DNA from: Gossypium raimondii
Taxonomy: Eukaryota; Streptophyta; Magnoliopsida; Malvales; Malvaceae
NCBI RefSeq assembly: GCF_025698545.1
Contig: NC_068572.1
Span: forward strand, 5,642,001-5,706,000
Reading direction: 5' to 3'
Length of the DNA stretch: 64,000 nucleotides
The notes beneath the pieces are model-generated. The model ran no database searches and was not told where the DNA came from. It saw only the letters and a program-made list of their open reading frames with translations. The translations under genes were made by a program, and so were the position numbers. The stretch's first letter is position 1. Every line of letters begins with the position of its first letter. Shown piece after piece: positions 1-12,181 of the stretch.

Positions 1-2317
1 AATTTTAAAAATTGTCACGTTTCTTTTTTTAATATATTATTATACTCCTATAAAACATTTATCAGCCATTCCTTATTAGTATATTATTTATAATAAATAT
101 GATGACAGATGGTTTTACCTATTTCTTATTAATGTATTAAATTAGGATAATTGTTTTATGTAATGTTGGTGGAATAAAAAAATCAAAAAAAAAATAGAAC
201 GCATGACAATATCTTAAATTTGTTTGTGAATTTTTTATTCCACTAACAATATATAGAATAATACTCAAGTTAAAATATTATATTATAATAAGTTTAAATT
301 TAGGTTATATTCTACTATCAATCCTTGTACTTTATGAAAGTTATGGATGTAATCCTTATGCCATAATCGATCATTTTAGTTTTGTATTGCCAAATGATAA
401 ATATTAAATTCTGTTATTTCCAAAATTTAACTCGACAAGCATATTATTATATGTGTAATGCCGTATCAACTTGTTATTTACATATATTACTCACTAAAAT
501 CTAGTTAATAGATTAAATATTGTTATTTCCGTAATGATTGAAATATCAAAATTAAAAATATATGGACTTAAAATGATCTAGTTAGAGAATATGCATTAAA
601 TCTAAAACTATATGCATAGTATATAACTAATAATTGAATTTAACCAAACAGATTTAGTTATTCTTGTTTGGGTCAAGACTAAAATTTAAAATTTTGAAAA
701 ATATAAATTGATCAAATTAAAGTATAGAAACTAAATTCAAAACTTTTGCAAATATTACCTTGGAATCTTATATTGCCAAAGAAAAATATGATATTAAGAT
801 TATTGATTTAAAGATAATGTTCAAATCCAAACATAAAAGTCTTAGGTAAAATTTTCGCACCACAACATAAATATGATATTACTTGAATCAAATGCACTCT
901 AGTAATCTAAAATTACAAAATTATTATTTAAATAATAAATTTTCATTTAGTTTTAATGAAAATATTTAATATTTATATACTATATATTTCAAGCTTTTAA
1001 AAGAGCCATTGATATTAATAAGAATAAAATTGTGGCCTTAAATTTTCATTTTTTTTAATAATCTTATTATAAGTTTTAATTATATCTGCCCCTTTTTTTG
1101 ACACAATGCCTAGAACTACTCATAACCCATCCCTAACTCATAAATAGGAGGATAATACCCTTTAGCGCATTCAAACCTACATCTTCCTGCATTGATAATA
1201 ATGTCCATATCAATCGAACTAAGACTTAAGCTAAAATTTTCACTTAAACAAACAATTAAAATTAACAGACTTACAATAACCTAATATTATTTTTTCTCAA
1301 AAAAAAGAGCTCACATTTAGAAGTTTTTAAATGTTAGTGCCTAAAATTTTAATCACAAAATAATTGATTTATAATAATAAATATTTTAATTTTAACTAAA
1401 AGAACAATAAATTTTGGGTTACATAAACGGTATTTTAAAGCACAATTAATTTTAGAATCATCTTATTATAAGTTATTTTATTGCCGTAGATATATCTTAA
1501 TATAAGTTACAAGTTTTTATTGTCACCTTTATTATTATTTTTCTATTTTATTTAGATTTTGTATAGCATAGGTTTAATGTAGCGTGAATTATTATATTTT
1601 AATTTTGATTTTTCATGTATTCTATTTTTGGTACAAGTCTCGCACCAGTGGCAGGAGCAAATCACTGCCACACATGCACACACCACTAACATGTAATTTT
1701 TGCGACTCAATCCAATGATATTTTGTGAACGTTAAATTTGCTCACGTCTATAATGAGAAAACTAGAAAGATTGGTGAGATGAAGCACATGCTCATATTCA
1801 TAACATGAGTGAGAGGAAGTTTATTGTTGATTTTTAACTCTCATATTTTCATCTTTTGTTTCTCTTGCTTATTTATTGAGGTCTAAAAAATTTATGCTAT
1901 CATGGTGGGATTTTATTTTCTTAATTGCTACATGAGCTTTGATTGGGAGGTGTTTCTAATGTTTTTAATATAACCTTTATAATTTTTTATAGAATAATAT
2001 TACTTTTGAAATTTTAAAATAGGTAGAAAAAGAATTTTTTGGTGAATTATAATAATACAATTAGTGCAACTCGAACCTAGACCATACAGGATAATGAACA
2101 CCCTTAATCATCGGTACAAATTAGAAAAAATATATAAAAATAAAGATTTTCAATACATATTTAAATTATGATAATTTTTCTCGCTATTTTTTTTATCCCT
2201 ATATCCAAGTTACTTATATGTATTTTAATGTATTTATTCCTTTGAGATATTTTATTAGAATTCATTTAATCATCATTTGTTATTTTACAATTAAAATTTG
2301 AGAAAATATCCGTATCT
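1..2317. other. AT-rich non-coding DNA, no gene seen
   Basis: The stretch is very AT-rich, with short homopolymer runs and stops in all frames. I see no open frame resembling a known protein, no RNA gene and no clearly bounded element. It is probably old, degraded intergenic or transposon DNA. Confidence 0.6.
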
Positions 2318-2490
2318 TGTTAGTGGAGTTTTTGATTTTACAATTTGGGTCAAGAGGTTGACAAGTGTCCTATAGGTATACTTAAATATTAAAAAAATAA
2401 ATATTAAAAAAAAAGAGAGACACATGACAATTTTTTAAGGCTACTTGTGAAATAAAAAAAACACATTATCGGTGTACCAAATACTATCCC
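2318..2490 (+). repeat. dispersed repeat, copy 1 (partner at 35371-35530)
   Basis: About 170 bases match 35371-35530 in the same orientation. Shared blocks include a gttgacaagtgtc core, a following attaaaaaaataaatatt tract and a closing caaatacta block. The copies are diverged, with small indels. The family is not recognised and I saw no inverted repeats or target duplication. Confidence 0.6.
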
Positions 2491-2939
2491 TTAAAAATTA
2501 TCAAGATTTGTTATAAAATTTCAAATGTCAATTAAAGATTGATTTTACCGAGTTCTTTTTTTTTTTCAAGGTATCTATCGGAGCGAGCCCAGTAATCAAT
2601 CTTCTGCATTCTATAGACCCATTAAGGGAGTAAATGTTGACCACGAGTTTTAAAGTTGCTCTATATTTCTTGATGTTTCAGAATAATCAAATAAGAAAGA
2701 TTTTTTTATATTATCTATTTCTTTGCTTAATTACTAATAATTTAATTTTCATATTTTTTAAAAAATTATGATTTATCTAATCATCATAGTTAGTTTTCAA
2801 TAAAAAATTTATTGGGTTTCATGTTTTATATATCTTTACCTAATTTGAAATATGATCTCTTTTTTCATTTTGAGTTACACTAAATATTAATCATTATCAA
2901 ATGTTTATCAAAATTTTTATAGAATTTGAATCATGAGAG
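2491..2939. other. AT-rich spacer, nothing recognised
   Basis: AT-rich sequence with no coding potential and no delimited repeat seen. Confidence 0.5.
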
Positions 2940-4990
2940 CTTGATCTATCTAGCTCATGTGTTAATTTCTTCAATTAGTTGATGTTTAGCAAGTTGCCAT
3001 TAAAGCATAATTGATGAAATTAAGCTTGAAATTGAAGAGATTGTTAGATAGTGAACTTAGATTATCTCAAGAATTAAGTTAGAAATGAAATTAAGCTTGT
3101 TAGAAGATTTTATGACATGAGGAACTAAATTGCATAAATTGAAAAGCATCATAAAATTATGCTATAGATGAAAAATAAAGGTCCTTAATGAAAAAAATAT
3201 AAAATCAAATTTTGATCTGATGTTAGATATCGAAAAATATGAGTATTTAGAATATGGGGACTAAAATAAATAAAATGCAAAATATGTTGATTATGTGTTT
3301 TAATGTGAATTAGATGTAAACTGATATTGTATTTATAATTGAATTATCGAACGTAGCTAAAGACAACATTGGGCCATCTCAAGAGAAAGGAAAGACAAGA
3401 GTCGCAGACAAGTGACGAAAATACGATTTGTACTTTTATGATTTGAGTTCAATATATATGCATTATTGTTGCAAGCTAGCTACTGCAATAAGCTTATTAC
3501 TTGTCTCATGACTCAGTTTGTATATGATGATACAAAATGTCGAGAATTGAATTGAGTTAAGCATAACATAAATGAGCATGATATGAACTATGATATGTGA
3601 TCATGAACATATATGTATTGATTCATTGGTTACCTATTAATTGTCTCGGGCAAAATTTGGTATAGTTGGCATGCTATAGGATTAGTGTACGGGGGTTTTA
3701 CTTATGTTTATACCGATGAGGCGTGGAACGTAATTTATTCTTCGGATGTTCCAGGCATTGGGTGTCGGATTGGTGTGATTGTTGGATGATCCATGTATCC
3801 GTCTTGAGTCTGTGTTCGGTTTATAGGAGTTATAAAACTTGAACTTGCTAAATGACATTTGTTACGAAATGATAATGTAAAATGATATGTTGTGTATATA
3901 TATGAAATGTGGCAAATGATAGCATGTAAAAGATTATGCGAATCAATTAAAATGAGCCCTGAGGGCCGATATAGATATAAACAAATCCAAACATTCGAGA
4001 AAGAATGAGATAATGAAACTAATAAGTGGTATGTTATGAAATGAAAGTGAATGTGACTTGTTGTAGAAAGCATGGTATGATATGTTCATATGAATTTGTC
4101 AAAATAAGATAGTGCATAAATTTGATATATGGGACATGAATGGTGAATTGAAATGGTTTGAAATTAGATCATGCATTAATTTTATTCTTAACATGTTAAT
4201 GTTATTGTTTTATTGTCTTGAAGAATGAAAGTATCATTGAGCTTTTATCGCTCAGTGTATGGTTTGTTTATTTCGTAGATCTCGAGGTTCTGAGTAAATT
4301 AGCATCCAAACCGCAACTCTCGACTCAGTAATATTTGTGTAGTTTCTCTATGTTTTCAATATAAGGTGTGTATCTAAAGTTGAGTCAATTTTGTATCGTG
4401 AATGGTCATTTTGGTACTTTAGATAATAAATGTTAAATTGAATATAAATAAATGAATTGTTTAAGGTATATTTGTAAGTGGTATAAGGCTTAAATGAATT
4501 TAGTTATGCAAATGACTATATTCGTTAGGTTGTTTTGAATTAATGCTCAAGAGATGTTGTAATTCCAATAGGTGATGTTGCGACTACAATCCCTTGTCGT
4601 CGCGACGAAAGCTCGCCAGTAGGTGATATCGCCACCACAGTCTCCTCGACGTCATGACGTGAGTTCGATAGTTTTGTAATGTTGCAACATCCCTTGTTCC
4701 ATGGTCGCGACGACAATCACTATTTCTCAAAGTCACAACATCCCCTGTTAAAGTCACGTTAGTGAGTTTTTGCCTTTGATGTCGCTATGTGATTCCCCCC
4801 CAATGTTGCGACATCCACCAAGTAAACTTGAAAATTTTACATTTTAGTCATTTGTTAACCTCGATTTGTCGTAAGAGCTTTCGCAAGCTCATTTTGAACA
4901 TGGATTTGATTAAATATCATATCGTAATTAAGAATGGATCACAATGGCTTGCATAAGTTATTGATTTGATGTGCAGATGAAATCGTAGTT
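2940..4990. mobile_element. decayed LTR-retrotransposon-like sequence
   Basis: This stretch is less AT-rich than its flanks and carries long non-coding text like plant Ty3/gypsy LTR or untranslated regions. One block near 3670-3690 (ggcatgctataggatt) recurs with one change near 47468-47483 (ggcatgccataggatt), inside another retroelement-like stretch. No reverse transcriptase or integrase frame is present. LTR borders and a target duplication were not found, so the limits are approximate and the assignment rests on texture and the shared block. Confidence 0.4.
4560..4830. repeat. cluster of degenerate GTCGCGAC / TTGCGACATC motifs
   Basis: Within an AT-rich context about 270 bases hold repeated CG-containing words: gatgttgcgac, gtcgcgacga, gatatcgcc, gacgtcatgacg, atgttgcaacatc, ggtcgcgacgac and atgttgcgacatcc. 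Spacing is irregular, so this is not a tandem satellite. It resembles motif-rich non-coding DNA of a plant LTR retroelement. Confidence 0.45.
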
Positions 4991-5044
4991 GCTTTGACAA
5001 CGAATGTAGCATCTCGCATCTTGCATCTCTAATTCTAATATCTT

Positions 5045-5070
5045 TTATTATTATTATTATTATTATTATT
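5045..5070 (+). repeat. (TTA)n microsatellite
   Basis: About eight perfect TTA/TAT units. Confidence 0.9.
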
Positions 5071-6653
5071 CACATTCTTCTTTCGTACCTTTTATTTAAA
5101 TTTCATATTTGAAATATCAATTCATATCATTTTAGTTTTAGGGGTAAAAATATGTATTTAGCCGTACCAAATTCTTATAAAGGAAATTTAAGTAACTTAT
5201 CAAAAGAAAAAAATCATTTTATATAAAAATATTAGGTTTCTATTCCCACTAAATATTTCATTTTCTTTTCCTTAGAGAAACTATTCAACCTACACTTTAG
5301 TAATAAGTACACTCACAATTGACCACACACCTCATTAATAAATCTTAAAATAAATACATAATTAGCTATCAATACATAAATTTATACACAAATATAAATT
5401 CTTTTGAAAAAGAGAAGCATTATTTTTATTTGTCAGAGCGTATGTAAGATTTTTTAAAAACATTCTTAAAAGATTTGCACTAGTTTTAAGTTTAATAGGT
5501 ATATAGATATGCTCAAAACATGTTTGTGAATTTTTATTCTTCATTAACAATCAACACAATAATAATTCTATAAAGAAATGATTAACTATCTTATTAATTA
5601 TTTACAACGCTTTTTTTTTATAACTATGATTAATTTTGATGATATGTAATAAGTCTACCCAAAATTTTCAATTACTTATATTTTTTTTATTTTATCAACT
5701 TTTGATAGTAAATGAATTAAATATTTGCTTTCACCTTTTATTAAATTCGTAAGTAAATCTCAAAATATAATTAGACTACATCAAATACTATATTATATAC
5801 CATATAATTATTTTAATTTTAATCTAAAACTTATACAACTAAATTCTACTACTGTGATATTTATATTTTAATTTTTATACTTTTTATTTTTAATTCGACA
5901 CAATGATAACAATTAAATATGTCCGATTAAACTATGTTATTAGTCCCGAATTATGCAGTCTTAATTAATTTCAAAATTTTAACCTTAATGTAAATGAAAA
6001 TCATTAAATCTATTAATTCATTTTTTGTAAATGCGATTATAATTTAATACATTCTAAAATTTTAAATTCTAAGAGTACAGAGACTAAAATAATCAAATTA
6101 AAATACAAATACAAATCCACAACTTAAGTAAAGTACAAGGCCTAAGAGCAAAATTTGACCAAATTATAAATTATTATAACTTTCACGTCCATTTATTAAT
6201 TATATCAATTTTAATTATAGAAGATTAAAAAGTATGCGGGCAATATTACTAGTTTAATATATCTTAAACAATAAAACGAATTTTGGGCCGGAAGAAGACA
6301 TAGACAATAAAATATTATATACATAATATGAAATATATTATCAGAAAAGTTTAAAAAAACCCGAAGGCTTGATTATAGGATAACTTGAAAATACTTTAAT
6401 CAAGATTAATTTTCCAAAGATGCTTAATCATATTTCCACACATCAACAAACTTACTACTATCAAAAGGATCCAGAAACACAAACTTATATTCTAAATACA
6501 GTCTTCTGATATGGTTATACATAACCCACATGTGATTTCCAAAAAAAAAAAAAAGAACAAGGAAATCTAACTAGAAAGAGCATTAGACATTACTTGTGAT
6601 TGCAATAATTCTGATCTGGGAGTTGCCGATGGAATGTAGAGCGCACATACAAT
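5071..6653. other. AT-rich intergenic DNA, 3' flank of the VAMP gene
   Basis: No coding frame is supported. The right end holds the 3' untranslated region of the minus-strand VAMP gene, whose polyadenylation site I could not place. Confidence 0.5.
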
Positions 6654-9600
6654 TCATGAACATTTGAAGCCGTGACAAACAGACAGTACAATGATGAGGA
6701 TCAAAGCGACCAAGATTCCGAGAACTATAAGCTTTACCTTCATGTTCTGTAACCACATCTTTCTCCTCATCTGGGTTCCCTGCTGCCGGAAATCTTGTGC
6801 CTACAATTCAAAAGAAGCACCAGTAGGAGAATCATGTAAGAAATTTTCGGGTTTTCGAATTGAATTATTCAGCTACCCCTTGAATATTTGAGAACAATAA
6901 ATGCTTTTAAAATGAAAGAAATTCACAATTGGAATGATCACATATGTTCAAGGATCCCCACATTTAACTTGAAGGTTTTGCTTTCATGTTTTTACCAATT
7001 AGTCAGATAACAAACCCCAATAATAGACCCCATATTGTTTCGACTTATCATTTTTCTTGAGTTACGGTACCTGACAGATTTCTGGATTACGAGTCTGGCA
7101 TATAACCTTCCATTAACCCTTTAAAAATACATGAAAAAACTTCAAAACAATTTGAACAAAAACCAAATCTAACACTTGCACCCAAGTTTGAGTAACAAGT
7201 CTATATATAATCTTAAACCCCAGTGAAGATTCAGAAAACAATGGAGTTAACTAATGATGCTAACTATTTTAATAATTTTAAAATATACGCTGATAATATG
7301 TAAGAGGTTAGCACTTAGCATGGTTTTAAAGTGAGTCACCTAGCAAACCCAAATAATGGCCCGGTTATGGCCTATCCATAATGCAATTTTAGAGAACATT
7401 GCACAATTCTTTAAAGTAGAACAATATGAATATCCATTAGCTGACCTGAGAGCGAAGATTTTCTGTTCTATCCACCAGAAGCTCAATTCTCTCACCACGG
7501 TCCAGAACCTGAAAAAAATTGGTTAACTAAAAACACGAAAACGGATCACAAATGCTTTATCATCCATGACCCAAATTTTTGTAAAGCCAGACTCTTCTCA
7601 CTTAAAACCATTGTTCAAATAACCAAACCAGATGTTCAAACTAGTTGAATTGAGAATCGGTAGGCCGTTTGTCCAGCATATATCATTAAACCAGGAGTTT
7701 TTTGAACTGGCTGATAAATGGTTGAACCAATAACAACCAAACCCCAGAAAAACTGTAAGGACTAGTATTAAGCTTTGCTTACTAAAATTCTTTATAAAAA
7801 CTTTAGTGAATTTAATGATATTAGAACATTTAGCCTTTTGGATTTATAATAAAATTTACATCCTTTGGCCAAACACATATTTTATTAAATAATTACTATA
7901 TTTAACCCTTTTTTATTAATACTCCTTATTTAGTACAACCCTGAATTTATGTCACTAATTCAATCTCCTGTTGGATTTTTTAAACATTGCTTAAAACCAT
8001 CACATAGCAGTCCATATTATCATGTACAAAAAGCCAACTATTAAAGATAAACTTGAGTCGATAATTACCTTCTCAATGTTTTCCATCATAACTCCTTTAA
8101 CTTCTGAAACTTGAGCTTTCACTTTGGCAATCTTACTGATCTCCTCAGGATGATCAATGCAATACTGCATATGCTCCTTTAATTTTGGCCTATATTAATG
8201 ATGTAATAAAAGCATAGCTATCAATCTACTTGACACCAAAGAAGACATTCCTTAAACTATGTTACTCTAACTCTTTATTTTTATTGGAATATCCTTGTCT
8301 CGCACATATATGACATGGAGATGTGACCCTACTAAGATATTCCAAATACATGGAAAAACTTAGAAAAATTGATCATGGCTGTATTGGAAACTCACATCCG
8401 AGTCTAAATAACATAGTTCTTTACGGTCAAAGAAAAGAAAATACCCAAACTCCTTGCTCAGGCTGTTTGCAGGGGCAGCTGCAGCTTTTCCTCCACCATA
8501 TCTCTTGGTGAAATCCTCTTTAATTCTCTCAAGAAATGCCATAGGAACCTGTCTGCCAACGGATTCAATAGCAACCACACAATAAGCTGCAAAGAGGAAG
8601 GAATGAAGTTATAACTCAAACAAGTAAATAGGTAACCTTATATTCATGAGGGAGGATGCAACAAAACACAAGTAGGGAAATAACAGGAAAATATATCGTG
8701 TAAATAGCAAAAGTACCCTTTGAAACGAATACCTAGGCTTTCTGTCTTTCAACACATAATTAAAACACTAATGGAGCAAACTGCTCATTCTTCTTCTACA
8801 ACCTATGAAGTAAGAACACTTCTGCTAGGGGAGCATGAAAGTATCAATTATGTGTTTGACACGTTAAAATACATGTTGGATGCATGATGACACATCCAAA
8901 AAAGTAATAAAATCGGATTGGTCAAAACATGTTCATGAAACAGATGGACAAACCCGGACATGATGAAGGTTTTCCTTTTAACAATAAGCATTTTGATTCG
9001 AATAGGTTTTTTAAGATTCAAAATTTTAAATTAAATATTGAAAAACTACTGGCATGTTCATGTCTAATTAAAAAAATCAGTTTTATATTATTATACAAAA
9101 TTATTTTTATTGTCTTGTCCTACCTAACCCAGCCCATCCTAATATTTTAAAATTTCACTTATCACCACTTTCGTATTATATTGTACCTACATTCCATGTC
9201 CATGTTCATGCTTCTCAGTCTACAACTATAAGGGATGTAATGAAAGGGAATTAATTATTTGCTAATGTAAACCAGTAATCAAACTGCATAGCAAGTTAAA
9301 AATCCTCCAATATATATAGTACAAGCAAACAGAGCCTTCAAACTAAAATTTGGAAAGCACACAATCAGCCAATCATACACTTGACGGAAATGAAAATTGC
9401 AAAAAATTTGAATCATACTCAGTTATCACAAGAAGCAAGCAAGGTAAAAACTAAAATTATTCATATTTTCTTCCGAATATGAAATTATGATTAAATTATC
9501 GCATGCATCTATACATAATTGTTCATATAAAAGTAGAATCAAGGCAGTTCAATTGCTAATAAAAGCTTTTATGTTTCTCATTTCCAATTCTCCAAAAACG

Positions 9601-10225
9601 CTACAATTTGCTCTTTTATCAAAATGCCATCCACTTCTTTTTGCTTCAATATGTGGCTAAGAAAGCGGTAATCATCACAATATTTCTATGCGAGTTTAAT
9701 TCATTTGAATCGGCTAAACACTCAATCTTTTAGACAAACTCAGTTTTCAGAAGTTTCAATTACAAGTTAAATCATCTCTTCTCCTGGACTAAAAATAATC
9801 CAACTGATCCTATCTCTTTTTCCTCTCTTACGTATTAAATTACGCTAAACACAAATAATTTTGAATAACCTAAAACAAATAACACAAAACAAAGCTAAGA
9901 AAAATCGACCAACAACAACGAGAACAAAAACAAGCTTCGCCATCAGATCAAAGCAGCAAAATAAGGCAGACCACGGACAGATCGATAAACAAAATAGTAA
10001 AAAAAAGAGAGAGAGAGAGAGAGAGGAGAGATTACTGAAGCCGTTATCGACGAGATAGTTAAAGGTATGGCCATCGCAGTTGTAAGTGAACTTGTTGTTT
10101 GAAGAAGGAAGTTTCTGGAGACACTGAGAAGCTATGCCGGTGAAGTTTCCGGTGAACTCCGTATAGTCGGCTAAGACCACGGTGCCTCGTGCCACGAAGG
10201 CGTAGATCAACGATTGTTGCCCCAT
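6654..10225 (-). CDS. VAMP72: VAMP72-type R-SNARE (longin-type synaptobrevin)
   Basis: Vesicle R-SNARE that pairs with plasma-membrane Q-SNAREs in secretion; family members act in cytokinesis and pathogen-induced exocytosis. Minus-strand exons: 10225-10036, 8586-8445, 8189-8069, 7508-7446 and 6800-6654, all GT-AG and phase-consistent, giving 220 residues, close to the usual length of about 220. The N-terminal longin domain spans roughly residues 1-110, starting [15 protein letters not shown]. The SNARE coiled coil covers about 125-185, with the zero-layer arginine at residue 155 in [12 protein letters not shown] basic juxtamembrane stretch ([12 protein letters not shown]) leads to a C-terminal anchor at about 195-213 and the tail CHGFKCS. 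The start is the only ATG that opens the longin fold. Intron 1 carries a GA microsatellite. Which VAMP72 paralogue this is cannot be told here. Confidence 0.93.
8290..8370 (+). repeat. dispersed intronic repeat fragment (VAMP intron 2)
   Basis: The words ggaatatcc, gtctcgcac and ccaaatacatggaaaaact match, in reverse orientation, the repeat family best seen at 24400-24545 in the DedA-like gene. Confidence 0.4.
10005..10030 (+). repeat. (GA)n microsatellite in VAMP intron 1
   Basis: About ten GA units just downstream, in gene orientation, of the exon 1 splice donor. Confidence 0.85.
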
Positions 10226-10824
10226 GAAATCACAACCCCTTCTTCACTAACTCCCAAACCCTAGCAGAAAGAGAGAGATATGGAATCGGAGGAAAGGGAG
10301 AGAGGAAGTATCGGAGGTTTTTGGAAAAGGAAAAAGAAATGGAAAGGAAGGAGACTTTCCTTTGTCTTTTTCGCTTAGATGAGAAGCTAAGGTAACCGGT
10401 CGATCTTTAATTCAGTGTAGATCCGATCCGGTTCGATTTTTAAATTTAAAACTTCCATATCTATCTGTACGATATATGTAACTATCTAAATGGAAAATCT
10501 CATAGGAATATAAATGTTGACACGTGGCTTCAACTTCTGAGCCAGTGCTTCTCATATTTGTTCCGCTTTGATAACGTATTTATATGTAAGCCGAATTCGA
10601 ATTTTGCTTCCAGGACCCATCAGTGTTAAGTTTGCCACAAGTCAGTCCTCCCAAGTTCCACCAACAATGGAAGAGACTCGTGCGGAAGAGTATATCCAAT
10701 TCCAACATCTCTTAATAACTTGACAATCTTTAAGCAAATGTCGTATATCCTTGCGTGAAATGGCGCATGGAAGGCATTAGTCCTCTACCAAAAGATTTTT
10801 ATGTCTAAGGAAGGATTTGGTGGG

Positions 10825-11457
10825 TAAGAGTGAGCGTTTGATCGAATCGAACGAAAAAAAGTTTGAGTTGACGAGTCTCGTTTTATCATCCTAATTCGAT
10901 TTAAATTTTTTTTGAATTGAGTCGAGTAAAATGAAATTCGAGTCGAGTTAAATTGAATGGAATTGTTCGAGTTAAATTTTAAAAAATTAAACATGTCAAA
11001 TTAAAATCGTATTGCAATATAATTAATTCTATATTAGAACACATAAATTTGATATTTTTAAGAACTCTTTCAAACCAAAATAAGAGGGAAAAAAGACATG
11101 TTAGTATGATAAACTCGAATAATTAATTTATTTATTTAGGTCCTAAAACTATTATTTCATATTTTTAAATTTTTTATATTCTTTATATTTTTAATATTTT
11201 TAAAATTTATAATTTTTAAAAAATATAAAATTTAGAATTTTATAAATATTTTGAATTTTAAAAAATAATTTTAGTTTTTTTGTAATTTTTGCTGAGAGCG
11301 ACTAATTTGCTTATTTTCAAAATTGACATGGTCCATAGGTGTATTTACACTAATATGTTATTTGAGTTATTCAAATTATAACTTAAATTATTCGAATTGT
11401 AAAATTTAACTTGATTTGAACTCGAAACTCGAACTACTTATTCGAGTGTGCTCAAAA
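10825..11457. mobile_element. decayed hAT-like non-autonomous element
   Basis: The left end reads gagtgagcgtttgatcgaat and the right end, reverse-complemented, tgagcacactcgaataag, with further tcgagtt-rich subterminal words on both sides. This looks like hAT ends of the GGGTGAGC type around an AT-rich core of about 600 bases. Ends are diverged and I could not confirm an 8-bp target duplication, so the limits are approximate. No transposase frame is present. Confidence 0.45.
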
Positions 11458-11850
11458 TAGAAGCAAAAAAGACGTAGAAGAAATAGGGTGCAATGAAATC
11501 AAAGGAGAAAATTTAAGTAAAAAATTCACAAATACATGTCATCTTGAAAGTATAATACAACTCAACAAACATGTGGTGTGGTGGTTGTTTACCTCATCTC
11601 TTCAAATTTAATGTTTTTTAAACTAAACTAAATCGATTGGTTAAATCGAGAATCGAATTGGGGTATCAATCTGGAGAGAAGAGTTGGATAGATTGATCTT
11701 TAAATCGATTGAACCTATTTTCCGTCATTAATATATATTTTTTATAATTTATTTAATTGAATAGAACAAATATATTAAATTAACCGATGGTCTAAACAAT
11801 TTGATTACGGGTCCAATTTTGAAAATTTTGATTTTCTTTAAGGAAAAACT
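11458..11850. other. intergenic DNA upstream of L13a
   Basis: AT-rich, with words such as ggttaaatcgagaatcgaat and attaaccgatggtctaaac that also occur in diverged form around 35865-36130. No coding frame was recognised. Confidence 0.4.
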
Positions 11851-12107
11851 TATTGGGCCTAAACTTTTTTTTTAATCTATGATCTTTTAGACTTCATGCT
11901 CCGAACTGAAGGCCCAAAGTCATTATTGTTTTTTCATTTTAGTAATAAAATAGTCAAATTACTGACATGGCGTAAATTTACTGGTAATTCTCCCTCGTTC
12001 TAGTATTACACCCATAGATCTGAGCGTACCGAATCACACACCAACAGTTCAACACTGGGTAACTGAAAAGAAAACCCTAGGGACCTCACTGTAATTCGTA
12101 TATAAAC
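11851..12107 (+). promoter_or_regulatory. L13a promoter: site II-like, telo-box and TATA
   Basis: Site II-like TGGGCC occurs at about 11854 and GGCCCA at about 11911. A telo-box (AAACCCTA) lies at 12072-12079 and a TATA-like tatataaac at about 12099-12107, some 75 bases before the ATG. Paired telo-box and site II elements are an established signature of plant ribosomal-protein promoters and tie the gene to growth-dependent expression. Positions are read directly; function is inferred. Confidence 0.6.
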
Positions 12108-12181
12108 CCTCTTTCTTCTCCGCTTAGCGGTTCCTTCCAGAGAGAAAGAGAGAGAAGGGGAGCTCCAAAAAGGCGAAAGCA